Shown here in pieces: positions 1 through 10,300 of a DNA stretch of 24,987 bases (the stretch's first letter is position 1; each line of letters begins with the position of its first letter). The notes beneath the pieces were generated by a model. The model worked only from the letters and a program-made list of their open reading frames with translations, was not told the origin of the DNA and ran no database searches. Source of the stretch: Atkinsonella hypoxylon (lineage: Eukaryota; Ascomycota; Sordariomycetes; Hypocreales; Clavicipitaceae); contig JFHB01000322.1 of the NCBI GenBank assembly GCA_000729835.1, positions 1 to 24,987 of the forward strand. Direction: 5' to 3'. Both the position numbers and the translations under genes were made by a program.

Positions 1-365
1 AATCCTAGTGTAGCCTACTACCAATTGCGACAAAAGGATATATATTGTATAAGTTATATAACTCTTGTACAATTAGCATCTATATTACAAGACTAGGTTA
101 AAGACCTAGTCTGTTATATAGCTCCTTTGTTACATATAGTCTCTTCGTTGTTAGCTAGAAGCTAGTTATAATACTACGCACCCCCTAAGGATCTATTGCC
201 TTATTAGCCTAGGTTAGATCCCCTTGCCGCTCTAGGACTTAACCCGCCTAGAAGCTGTTCTGCGCTGGTTTGAACCTATAACCTTAAGGTGACTTATACA
301 AATGTTATAGAGTGGCCCAATTGGGCTATAGCGGATGCCTACGCACTCTATATGGGGGTTAGCCT
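1..365 (-). repeat. SINE-like tandem repeat, unit 1
   Basis: This 365-bp unit is followed directly by a second, partial copy starting at 366. Comparing the first 118 bases of each copy gives about eleven differences, all transitions, with unit 1 carrying the T or A, so unit 1 is more heavily RIP-mutated. The minus strand carries tRNA-like A and B boxes (266-328), which suggests a tRNA-derived short interspersed element with its head near 335 and its body running down to 1. The true left edge may lie outside the window. It could instead be a fragment of a longer tandem repeat. I do not recognise the family. Confidence 0.6.
266..328 (-). promoter_or_regulatory. tRNA-like pol III A and B boxes
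   Basis: Read on the minus strand, 328-317 is TAGCCCAATTGG, matching the A-box consensus TRGCNNARYNGG at all 12 positions. 276-266 is GGTTCAAACCA, matching the B-box GGTTCRANNCC at 10 of 11. About 40 bases separate them, which is normal for a tRNA or SINE head. The flanking bases do not form convincing acceptor or anticodon stems, so this is not a functional tRNA gene. The internal promoter reading is inference from motif matches. Confidence 0.5.
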
Positions 366-483
366 AATCCTAGTGTAGCCCACTACCAATTGCGACAAAA
401 GGATACGTATTGTATAAGTCGTGTGACTCTTGTACAATTGGCATCTATATTACAAGACTAGGTCAAAGACCTAGTCCGTTACA
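366..483 (-). repeat. SINE-like tandem repeat, truncated unit 2
   Basis: This is the second copy of the 365-bp unit, cut after about 118 bases where copia sequence begins at 484. It keeps CG and TG dinucleotides (for example ACG, CGTGTG) where unit 1 has ATA and TATATA, so it is the less mutated copy and the better guide to the original sequence. Confidence 0.7.
456..476. other. Perfect 9-bp hairpin
   Basis: GACTAGGTC, then AAA, then GACCTAGTC: a perfect inverted repeat with a 3-base loop. The same hairpin in unit 1 lies at 91-111 and has one T in place of C, giving a wobble pair. It is close to the right end of the truncated unit. Confidence 0.7.
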
Positions 484-1998
484 AGTAAGGAGTTTTTAAT
501 TATTCTATTGGAATAGTTAAAAGAAGGGGTATTATTACTAGTAGTACTAGTATCACTAGTAGTGGATTCTATATCTAAATCGTAAGAATTATTACTACTA
601 GAACTGCTAGATTCACTATTAGAATCTATAGTATCCTAGTTGCTAGTAGATAGGTGATAACAACCTATAGCAAAAGTAGCTTCTCTATCCTTATTCCTAG
701 AATTTTTGTTACTTCTTCTTCAGCCCTTCTACTTCTTCTTATTCTTAGAGACTTTATCTTAATCTTTTTCTTTAGAGGCATTAGAATTATTAGAATTAGA
801 ATTAGAATTCTTCTTCTAATTAGGAGGATTCTTTCCTTAATTAGCTTTATTATTAGAACTATTAGAATTAGAAGCTTTATAACTAAGAGCCTTAGATATA
901 GAGAAGCTTTTATCTCTTTATTCTTTTAATAAATTAGCTATAAGGAACTATAAATTCAACATTTTTACAGATAGACCTTGTGCTCTAGCAGCTCTAATAG
1001 AATATTGCTGCCTTTTAGCCTAGCTAGAGAAGGTCTTCTTTAAGGCATTAATATAATAATTTACCTAGTTAATAGAATCAATAGCTACACTATAGAGCTG
1101 TAATCTAGCTAGTAAATTATTAAATTCAGCATTAAAGGCCTCTAAAGATCCCTTATAGTTTAAAAACAATAAGTTGTAATAACTAGCATATAGCGTACTA
1201 CATTGTATTTTAGCACCCTATAAATACTGCTTAACTAGAACGTTATAGGCATCTATAGGGGACTTATGCTAGCTTATAGCAGCTTAAGGTCTAGATTAGC
1301 AACTATCTCTTATAATTATAAGGATAATAGCTTGTTCTAAATCTACTAAAGTACTAGCTATACTAGGATTATTAATAAATTAAGGGAATCCTAGTGCCCT
1401 AAATTAAATAGTTAAAGCTTGCTTCTACTGTTTAAAATTTTTAGGGCCTTTTAGCTTAGTAGCCTCTAGAATTAAGTGGACCTTCTTATTTAACTCTTTT
1501 TGTAGTGCCTTTATTAAAAGTAGGCAGAAAAGTAGCACTATTAAAGGAACTAGAAGGTTTAGGGACTTTAAAAGAGACTTTAGAAGTCTTAGAAGTAATA
1601 GAATCTGCTTTAGAAGACCCTATAGAAAGATTACCTATAGATGTAATTATAGTATCTAATTTACTTAGTAAATTAGCTATATTACCTTTATTTTAGCTTT
1701 ATTTTGCTTCACTATACCTAATAAATCTATTTAGGGTCTCTTGTTGCTTATCTATTTAAGCTTTTAGATTAGCTTAAACATTATAGACTTACACTACTCT
1801 TTTAGAAGCTAATCTAGCTTCTTTTAGAGCCTTCTTAGCTATATAATCTTCTTTATTAGAAGAGGAATCTACTGGCTAAGGGGGGGATCTAGCTAGACCA
1901 GGAAAGCTAGTAGCAGCAGCTAGATTAGCTAGTGTACTAGAACCACTACCCCGTTTAGGGCTTGTGCTCTTTCCTTTACCTGTTCCTTTTAGTGCTAT
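484..1998 (-). pseudogene. Copia family A gag remnant
   Basis: The frame is read from 1998 downwards. The first codon is ATA where ATG is expected (ATA GCA CTA AAA GGA), as in the plus-strand copy. The N-terminal part is Ser-rich and basic, followed by a likely coiled-coil stretch and then the typical copia gag core (a KGP-N-EQ-W-KQAL-like motif, with the Trp codon now TAG). The C-terminal part is Asn/Ser/Lys-rich low complexity. Nearly all interruptions are TAA or TAG at Gln or Trp positions. It is the sister of 5882-7377 and has independent mutations: it keeps CAA codons at two sites that are TAA in the other copy. It is truncated at the start of the protease. Short open frames on the opposite strand at 654-929 and 1505-1696 are shadows of this gene. 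Confidence 0.8.
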
Positions 1999-2589
1999 TT
2001 TAAGGGTTTAAAAAGTAGCTAATTTAACGTTCTTTTATAGCTAATTATAGCCAAATTACAGTAGAAATAGTAGTAAATAACAGTAATAATTCTTACTAAA
2101 TATAGGCTAGAAGTGCCCTATATTTTCAGAAATTATACTAAGATTTTTCTCTAATTTCTTTTGTAACAGGTATAATGGGCTCTAAGGCTGCGTTGTATTA
2201 CGATCTATATGTGTATATAATTTGTATAGCAGACTAGATTAACAAGCGGTCGCAAGGGGTATAAAATAAGGTCCTAGCTATTTTTAGCTAAAAAATTTAG
2301 GAGATTCTTCTCTAATTAGGTTCTAATAATTCAGTGGAGACCTAGGTACAGCCAATTTAGGGATATCTAGCTAATTCCTACTTTAAAATCCTAACTAGTG
2401 GGATTACTATATAAATTAATTCTGCAACTAAAAACACAGGAATATCTGCAATAAGAGCTATTAGGCGTGCACTACAAATTGTAGTATAGCTACTAATAGA
2501 GGTGTATAGGGTGCACAATATACAAGATAACAGCACAACAACAAGCGATGTAGTGCAGCGCTAAGCTTATTTCTTAATAGAAATAATTG
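484..2589 (-). repeat. Left arm of 2.1-kb inverted repeat
   Basis: This arm is the reverse complement of 5280-7377, covering copia A leader and gag. The arms are separated by 2.7 kb holding two minus-strand LTRs and a gypsy fragment. Differences are mainly transitions, plus an 18-base direct insertion in this arm near 545-562. Confidence 0.85.
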
Positions 2590-2934
2590 ATTAAGCAGTG
2601 CCTAATAAAACGATTTACAGTGCAAATATAATGTGTGCAGATGTATATATTTTAATGTTGCGCAACAATAGAACCTAGCTATTAAGAATAGCTTTAAAAG
2701 TGTATATACACAGGGTGCATAGAACTAGTGCAGGAGGCATAGGGTGGGCAGAATAAAAACACTAGTATAGTGGCTAGCGATGTGTGTGCAGCAGGTATTA
2801 ATAGCTTCTAGCAAGCTACTAATAGTTTTAGCAGCGATAGCTGCTAGCGCAGGTCTCAATATAGCTTCTAGTGGGTAGTACAGTACACAATAGTAGATTT
2901 TCAGCGGGCTAACAGCTTGCAGATAGGTCTTCCA
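1999..2934 (-). other. Copia family A leader region
   Basis: This is the untranslated leader between the primer-binding site and gag on the minus strand. Bases 1999-2589 are shared with the plus-strand copy. Bases 2590-2934 are present only here and are less RIP-mutated, with several GCAGC and GCTGC words (one small hairpin near 2833). No other gene is seen. Confidence 0.6.
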
Positions 2935-2945
2935 GGCTTATAACC
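2935..2945 (-). other. Primer-binding site, half initiator tRNA-Met type
   Basis: Directly downstream of the LTR on the minus strand the sequence is GGTTATAAGCC. The complement of the anticodon stem-loop of initiator tRNA-Met is GGTTATGAGCC, which differs by one G-to-A change in a TGA context, the change RIP makes here. Drosophila copia and yeast Ty5 are known to prime from such a half tRNA. The adjacency to the LTR end and the match are seen; the use of this primer is inferred. Confidence 0.65.
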
Positions 2946-3654
2946 TATTGAAAATAATAGGGATTATAGAACTAGATATCTAAGAGAGTAGTGGTCTCTT
3001 AGATTTAGCACCTATAATTGCTCCTAGCAATTATTACGTAGTAGAAGCAGCAGCAGCCTAAATTAAGCTGTAGTGTATAATATAGATTACGTAGAGGCAG
3101 TAGATAACTATAATAATAGTGGTATCTTATATTAAGAGCGCTGTAACAAATAAGTTAGTAAGAGTAGGATCTTAAATCTTTTTAGTCCCTTATAGACCCT
3201 TTAACTATATTAGCAGGCTATAGTCGCTAGAAGGGGCTTATAGGCTACTTTATAATTTCTGCAAAAAGATTTACTATATAAAAACAAAAAAATTAACTCA
3301 CGGCTATATAAACGAGAAACCTATATGCATAATTTAATAAATTCCACTAATAGCAAACAACCTTTATAAGCAACTCTATCTAATAATTATACTATTAGAT
3401 AGCCCTAATTCTTAGCTTTTAAATAATATACTTCTTAAATTTCTACTATTACTAGTTGTAGAGAAAAACGCTGTTAAAGCTAACTATAGGTTAGGCAACT
3501 TTGCCTTAGTTAAATCCAGATGTTTTGCATCTAGTAACAGCAATATCTCTACCAAAAATCAACGTAACATAACCAAAAAAGGGTCACGTGATAGAGCAAC
3601 TAGTAGGCAACTAGTAAGCATAAAAATAGACTACAGGGTAGCTTATTTTTAACA
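2946..3654 (-). repeat. Copia family A 5' LTR
   Basis: This is an LTR of about 709 bp on the minus strand, starting TGTTAAAAATAAGC (3654 downwards) and ending near TTTTCAATA, originally CAACA (2946). It is homologous to 4589-5279 and, in the opposite orientation, to 11384-12077. It is the 5' LTR of the truncated element because the primer-binding site follows it directly. The shared ends with the other two copies define the boundaries. Confidence 0.85.
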
Positions 3655-4588
3655 AATATATCTAGAATAAGCTTAGATTTTAAGTATATATAGTAGGTAG
3701 TAGTCTTTTTATTAGCTAGTACCTCCTTCTATTTAACTAGAATATATTCCTACGATTTTAGTGGAATTATTACAGCTTATACTGCTATTATATTCTAATG
3801 TAGAATCTTTAAAATTAGTTAGAAGATACCTATTTCTATAACTATATTATAAATAGACCTAATAGTAGCTTTAGGGCGGATAAAATCGATTTTAACACTA
3901 TATTTATAAAGGAAGGTTAAACCTAGAAGAAGCTTTAGTCCTAAGTTACTTATTACATTAGCTGTAACTATAAAATAGCTAGTTATAGGTATACTATATA
4001 TAGATCTAGGGATATAGAAGTTAAATGTAGCTGTCTTAGAGATATAGAAGGATAACTACACTTTAGTAACTAGTTTTAGCTCTATTTTTACCTATTTTAT
4101 ATTTTAATTAAACTAAGTTAACTATACTTTATTAACTAGCACTAAAGAGGTTCTAGTATCTAGGTAGATCTAATGTAATAATCCCTTATTATAGAATTAA
4201 ATAGGAATCTTTAGGAAGAAATTTAACTTTAGAATACTAGATTTAACGATCTATAGCCTTATAACTACTTTAACTACTTACTCTATCTAGATTCTCTATA
4301 AATCCTTTTAGTCTACCTCTATTTAAACCTTCTTCTTTTACTTTTCTTTACTTTTAGTAAAATAGGTTTTAATAAAGTTAGATTTTAGGCTAGTTAGTAG
4401 CTTATTAGTATTAACTATTTCTCCTTCTTCTATTAGCTAATATCTATAGCTTTTAAGGTACTTCTTATAGTCTTTCTAGTTAGATTTATCTTTAAACGTT
4501 ATTATATAGATATATTCCTTATTATTCTATAGTAGGCTCTATCGTTAGAAACGTTAGAGCTGCTAAGAATACTGCAGCTCTAGCTAAC
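3655..4588 (-). pseudogene. Gypsy-type retropepsin fragment
   Basis: On the minus strand a degraded frame contains a retropepsin active site, LDTRTSLVLV (GAT at 4160-4158; the usual Gly of DTG is now AGA, Arg). About 79 residues later comes LLLGLTFL near 3930-3910, matching the second conserved LLG motif of the family. Between them are readable stretches such as TANVISNLG. Stops again fall at Gln/Trp-like positions. Upstream is a Lys-rich tail that may be gag. Downstream the frame fades before any RT motif. The protein would have been the aspartic protease of a Ty3/gypsy polyprotein. It may belong to the same family as the chromovirus at the right end, which lacks this part in the window. It is flanked on both sides by family A LTRs, an unexpected position for a gypsy fragment. 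Confidence 0.6.
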
Positions 4589-5279
4589 TCTTGAAAATAA
4601 TAGGGATTACAGGACTAGATAGAAGAGGGTAGTGGTCTCTTATATTTAGCACCTATAATTGCTCCTAGCAATTATCACGTAGTGGAAGCAGCAGCAGCCT
4701 AAATCAAGCTGTAGTGTATAGTATAGATCACGTAGAGGCAATAGATAACTGTAATAGTAGTATCTTTATATTAAGAGCGCTGTAACGAATAAGTAAGGGT
4801 AGGATCTTGAATCTTTCTAGTCCCTTATAGACCTACTAACTATATTAGCAAGCTGTAGTCACTAGAAGGGGCTTATAGGCTACTTTATAATTTCCGCAAA
4901 AAGATTTACTATATAAAAACAAAAAAATCAACTTACAGCTATACAAATAAGACGCCTATATGCACAATTTAACAAATTCTACTAATAATAAGCAACCCTT
5001 ATAAGCAACTCTATTTAACAATTATATTATTAAAAAGCCCTAATTCTTAGCTTTTAAATAGTATACTTCTTAAATTTCTACTATTACTAGTTGTAGAGAA
5101 AATCGCTGTTAAAGTTAATTATAGGTTAGGCAACTTTGCCTTAGTTAAATCTAGATGTTTACATCTAGTAACAACGATATCTCTACTAAAAATCAACGTA
5201 ACAAGACCTAATGAGGGTCACGTAATAGAGCAACTAGTAGGCATAAAAATAGGCTATACAGGATAGCTTATTTTTAACA
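4589..5279 (-). repeat. Orphan copia family A LTR
   Basis: This is a 691-bp family A LTR in minus orientation (5279 TGTTAAAAATAAGC down to TTTTCAAGA at 4589). It is not followed by a primer-binding site (the next minus bases are GAGTTAGCTAG) nor preceded by a polypurine tract. No 5-bp target duplication is seen (CTAAC at 4584-4588, CAATT at 5280-5284). It abuts the leader of the plus-strand copia, so it looks like a product of rearrangement, not a clean solo LTR. Confidence 0.8.
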
Positions 5280-7377
5280 CAATTATTTCCATTAAGAAAT
5301 AAGCTTAGCGCTGCACTGCATTGCTCATTGTTGTTGTTATATTGTGCACCCTGTGCACCTCTGTTAGTAGCTATACTACAATTTGTAGTGCACACCTAAC
5401 AGTCCTTATCGCAGATATTCGTATGTTTTCAGTCGCAGAATTAATTTATGTAGTAATCCCACTAGTTAGGATTTTAAAGTAGGAATTAGCTAAATATCCC
5501 TAAATTAGCTGTGCCTAGGTCTCCACTAATTTGTTAGAACCTAATTGGAGAAGAATCTCCTAAATTTTTTGGCTAAAAATAGCTAGGACCTATGTTTTAT
5601 GCCCCTCGCGATCGCTTGTTAATCTGGTCTGCTATACAAATTGTATGCGCATATAGATTGCAATATAACGCAGCCCTTAGAGCCTGTTATACCTATTACA
5701 AAAGAAATCGGAGAAAAATCTTAGTATAATTTCTAAAGATATAGGGCACTTCTAGGCCTATAATAGAGCAATCTATTGATATCTAGTAGAGGTTATTACT
5801 GTTATTTACTACTATTTCCACTGTAAATTAGGCTATAATTAGCTATAAAGAGCGTTAAATTAGCTATTAAAACCCTTAAAAATAGCACTAAAAGGAACAA
5901 GTAAGGGAAAGAGCACAAGCTCTAAACGGGGTAGTAGTTCTAGTACACTAGCTATAGCTGCTGCTACTAGCTTTCCTAGTCCAGCAAGGTCCCCCCCTTA
6001 GCTAGTAGATTCCTCTTCTAATAAAGAAGATTATACAGCTAAGAAGGCTCTAAAGGAAGCTAGATTAGCTTCTAAAAGAGTAGTATAAGTCTATAACGTA
6101 TAAGCTAATCTAAGAGCTTAAATAGATAAGCAATAAAAGACTCTAAATAGATTTATTAGGTATAGTAAAGTAAAGTAAAGCTAAAATAAAGGTAATATAA
6201 CTAATTTACTAAGTAAATTAGATACTATAATTATATCTATAGGTAATCTCTCTATAGGGTCTCCCTTTAAGGTAGTAGATCCTATTACTCCTAAGACTTC
6301 TAAAGTCTCTTTTAAAGTCCCTAAACCTTCTAGTTCCTCTAATAGTGCTACTTTTCTACCTACTTTTAATGAAGGCACTATAAAAGAGTTAAATAAGAAG
6401 GTCTACTCTATTCTAAAGGCTGCTAAGCTAAAAGGCCCTAAAAATTTTGAACAGTAGAAGCAAGCTTTAACTATTTAATTTAGGGCCCTAGGATTCCCTT
6501 AATTTATTAATAATCCTAGTATAGCTAGTACTTTAGTAGATTTAGAGCAAGCTATTATCCTTATAATTATAAGAGATAGTTGCTAATCTAGACCTTAAGC
6601 TGCTATAAGCTAGCATAAGTCCTCTGTAGATACCTATAACGTTTTAGTTAAGCAGTATTTACAGAGTGCTAAAATATAATGTAGTATGCTATATGCTAGT
6701 TATTACAACTTATCGTTTTCGAACTATAAGGGATCTTTAGAGGCCTTTAATGCTGAATTTAATAATTTACTAGCTAGATTACAGCTCTATAGTGTAGCTA
6801 TTAATTCTATCGACTAGGTAAATTATTATATTAATGCTTTAAAGAAGACCTTCTCTAGCTAGGCTGAAAGGCAGCAATATTCTATTAGAGCTGCTAGAGC
6901 ATAAGGTTTATCTGTAAAAATGCTAAATTTACAGTTCCTTATAGCTAACTTATTAGAAGAACAAAAAGATAAAAGCTCCTCTATATCTAAGGCTCTTAGT
7001 TATAAAGCTTCTAATTCTAATAGTTCTAATAATAATAAAGCTAACTAAGGAAAGAATCCTCTAAATTAGAAGAAGAATTCCAATTTTAATTCTAATAATT
7101 CTAATGCCTCTAAAGATATAGATAAAGCCTCTAAGAATAAGAAGAAGTAGAAGGGCTAAAGAAGAAGTAACAAAAACTCTAGGAATAAGGATAGAGAAGC
7201 TGCTTTTGCTATAGGTTGTTATAACCTATCTACTAGCAACTAGGATACTATAGATTTCGATAGTGAATCTAGCAGTTCTAGTAGTAATTATTCTTACGAT
7301 TTAGATACAGAATCCACTACTAGTAATAATACCCCTTCTTTTAACTATTCTAATAGAATAATTAAAAACTCCTTACT
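5280..7377 (+). repeat. Right arm of 2.1-kb inverted repeat
   Basis: This arm is the inverted copy of 484-2589. The match begins at CAATTATTT directly after the orphan LTR and ends at CCTTACT, five bases before the protease Asp codon. It covers part of the leader (5280-5881, no gene seen) and gag. Confidence 0.85.
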
Positions 7378-10300
7378 ATACAATACAGGTTCTACCTATT
7401 ATATAGTTAACAATAAGGCATTTTTTAGGACTTTTAAGCCTATAAAAAAGGGTAAAACCGCGCCTATTGCTACTAGAGAAGGTCCTATTTATCCTAAAGG
7501 ATAGGGAACTACTGTATTCTAGGTACTAGTTAGTATAAATCCAGCTAAATACAGGCCTTTAGCTCTAAAGGATGCTCTATATTGCCTAGGTTTAGATAGC
7601 AACCTAATTAATAGTCTAAAGCACTATTTAATAGGGGGCACTCTCCTTAGAAATTAGCTATTTCTAGCTAATAGAAGCTGCTATAGGCTTCTAAATCCCA
7701 AAAAATATAGTTTCTTTCTACAGCTTAAGGGGCAAGAGACCCCTAGAGTGTGTAAAAACCACGCAAATCTCTCTAATATAGGATTTACTAGTAATAGGTA
7801 TAATAGCAATTATAATACTAGTTATTCTATAGAGATTTAAATCCCTTAACAGCCTAGTTTTAATCCTAAGGAATATAGCTAAATTAAGGAATTATCTAAT
7901 TTTGAAGAAGAAGAAGATAATACCAATAACAATGCTATAGAGCTATTAGCCCTAGTTTCTAAACGGGCTCCTAGTTAGATTTCTTCTAATAACAGGGATT
8001 TAGAAGATCTAAATTCTAAGTTGTTAGATATTAGAGGAAATAGCTGTCTAGATCCCTTAAACGAGGCCTGTAGTTCTTAAGAGATCTAGTAAGATAGAGA
8101 GCAACAGGAAGCTAGCTCTAATAATAATTCTAGTAGTAATCCTACTGCTTCTTCTTCCTATAAGAAGCTCCTAGAATTAGCTGCTACTTAGCACGTTAGA
8201 TTAGGGCATATAGGACTCCCTTTACTAAAGAAGACTGCTTCTATTACTAAAGGTATTCCTAATTTTATAAAAATTAAGGAAAAGGATTTTAACTGCCTAG
8301 CTTGCAATTAAGCTAAAGCTGTTAGAAGACCTAGCAAGCATGCTATTCCTAACCCCCCTAGATGTTTAGATATTATAGAGGGAGATACCGTTAAAATAGA
8401 GCCTATACTACACAATAAAAGGCCCTTAGTTCTATTTCTAATCGATAGAAAATTACAGTATAAGTAGTCTTTTAATCTAGCTAATAAAGAGAGTTCTACT
8501 CTTTATAGCTGTATTAAAGGCTTCTTTAAGGAATTAAAGAACTAGTATAACTGCTACCCTAAACACCTTTATTTCAATAGTAGTATAGAAATTAATACTA
8601 GGTTGTAAGCTTAGCTATCTTCTAAGGGTATTTACTTTAGCACCTCTTGCCTCTATATTTATAAACAGAATAGGCTAATAGAGAGAGCTATAAGAGTACT
8701 TCTAGACTGTTTATATGCTACTCTATAGTAGTTATAATTACCTCTATATCTATAGTCTTACATCCTTCCTGCTATAGTGGATTTAGTTAATACTACTACG
8801 AATAGTACTAAACTACTAAGTCCTAAACAGCTATATCTAGCTAATTTAGAGCCTTCTAAGACCTATAAGTCTAATTTTACTAAAATAAGGGCTATAGGCT
8901 CCTATTGTAAAGTTCTAATTCCTTTAGAATAACAATCTAGATTGTAGAAGCTAGCTAAAAGAACTATTCCTAGTAGACTTTTAGCTACACTAGGTTCTAA
9001 TGTATATCTAATATATATCCCCTCTAAATAAGCTGTTATAAAGACTAGCTTCGTTAAAATTATAGAAGGAATAGGTCCTATTTTATAGGGCATCCCTAAG
9101 GTTCCTATTAGTTCTATAGTAGATAATCCTTTAGAGAGAGAAATCGATGACTAGCAGCAATTAGTGGATAATTATACTCCTAAGTATCCTTATTCTAGTC
9201 ATTTAGATGTGCTAAATTATCCACTAGAACCTGTAGATCAAGCTCTTCTACTAAGCAACTCTATAGAAGCTATAGAGGCCCCTAAAGCCCCTATAACTAT
9301 AGAAGCCCCTTAGGCTAATATAGAACCTATAGAAGCTAAAGCTGAATCTATTAATACTAATGCTATAGATCTAGATAGAGATATATTTTCCTTAATCAAG
9401 GATCTATGCTTTAAGGCAAGGACTAAAGCAGCTATTACTTCTAATAGTAATAAGGATAAACTTCCTAACACGTAGAAGTAAGCCCTAAAAAGCTCTGCTA
9501 AGCAGCATTAAATAGAAGCTACCTATAGCGAATTTAAGCAGCTATTAGCTGCTAGAACCTTTAAATTTATAGGGAAAGACTAAGTACCTAAGGGCTAAAG
9601 AGTTCTAAAGAATAGGCTTGTTTATAGGCTTAAAAAGAATAAAGAAAATAATCCTATTAAATATAAGGCCTACCTTGTTGCTAAGGGATTTATATAAATA
9701 GAAGGTTAAGACTACCTAAAGACCTTTGCTGCAATTAGTATTCCTCCTAGCTAGCGTATATTATTAGCTCTTGTAGCTTTTAATAACTAGGAAGTTAAGC
9801 AAATCGATTTTATAGGGGCGTTTTTAAATAGCAAACTAAAAGAAGCTATTTATATAGAAATCCTAGATAGATTCGTTAAATTTGCAGAAGCAACGCTATT
9901 AGTAGCTAAGCTACTAAAAAGCTGTAATTACAAGCCTTCTAAAGTGCAAGTAATTAAGCTAGAAAAATCACTCTATAGTCTAAAGTAAAGTCCTAGAGAA
10001 TAGCAGTAAATTCTAATAGAATTACTTTAAAAGTATAGATTTAAACCTCTTATATTAGACCCAGCAGTCTTTTATAACCTAGCTATATCTACATATATTG
10101 CTACTTACGTAGATAACTGTCTTCTAATTAGTCTAAATCTAAGCTATATCAACAAGCTAAAGAAGCTATTATATAAAGCTTATCTAATAGAAGATAGAGG
10201 ACTAGCAGAATTCTTTCTAGGTGTATAAATCACCTATAATAGGTCTAAAAGGTCTATTAAAATCCACTAATCTTAATATATCCTTAAAGCTCTAGAAAGA

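Larger units (their letters stand above)
484..3654 (-). mobile_element. Copia element, family A, 5' half (truncated)
   Basis: This is the 5' part of a Ty1/copia element lying on the minus strand: LTR (3654 to 2946), primer-binding site (2945 to 2935), leader (to about 1999) and gag (1998 to 484). It stops abruptly at 484, just before the protease active-site codons found in the second copy at 7382, and joins the SINE-like repeat. Bases 484-2589 are an inverted repeat of 5280-7377. No 3' LTR, protease, integrase or RT is present in this copy. A 5-bp target duplication cannot be tested because the 3' end is lost. Confidence 0.85.

Noticed and set aside
266..335. Functional tRNA gene
   Set aside because: The A and B boxes are good, but acceptor, T and anticodon stems do not pair and no convincing anticodon loop is present.
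654..929. 91-codon open frame on the plus strand
   Set aside because: It is antisense to the Asn/Ser/Lys-rich end of copia gag; the Ile/Arg/Leu-rich product is a shadow of low-complexity coding sequence.
1505..1696. 63-codon frame, with a near-identical one at 6181-6378 on the opposite strand, suggesting a conserved small protein
   Set aside because: Both are antisense to the same part of copia gag in the two inverted copies, so their similarity reflects the inverted repeat.
8902..9093. 63-codon minus-strand open frame
   Set aside because: It is antisense to the region between integrase and RT of copia family A.
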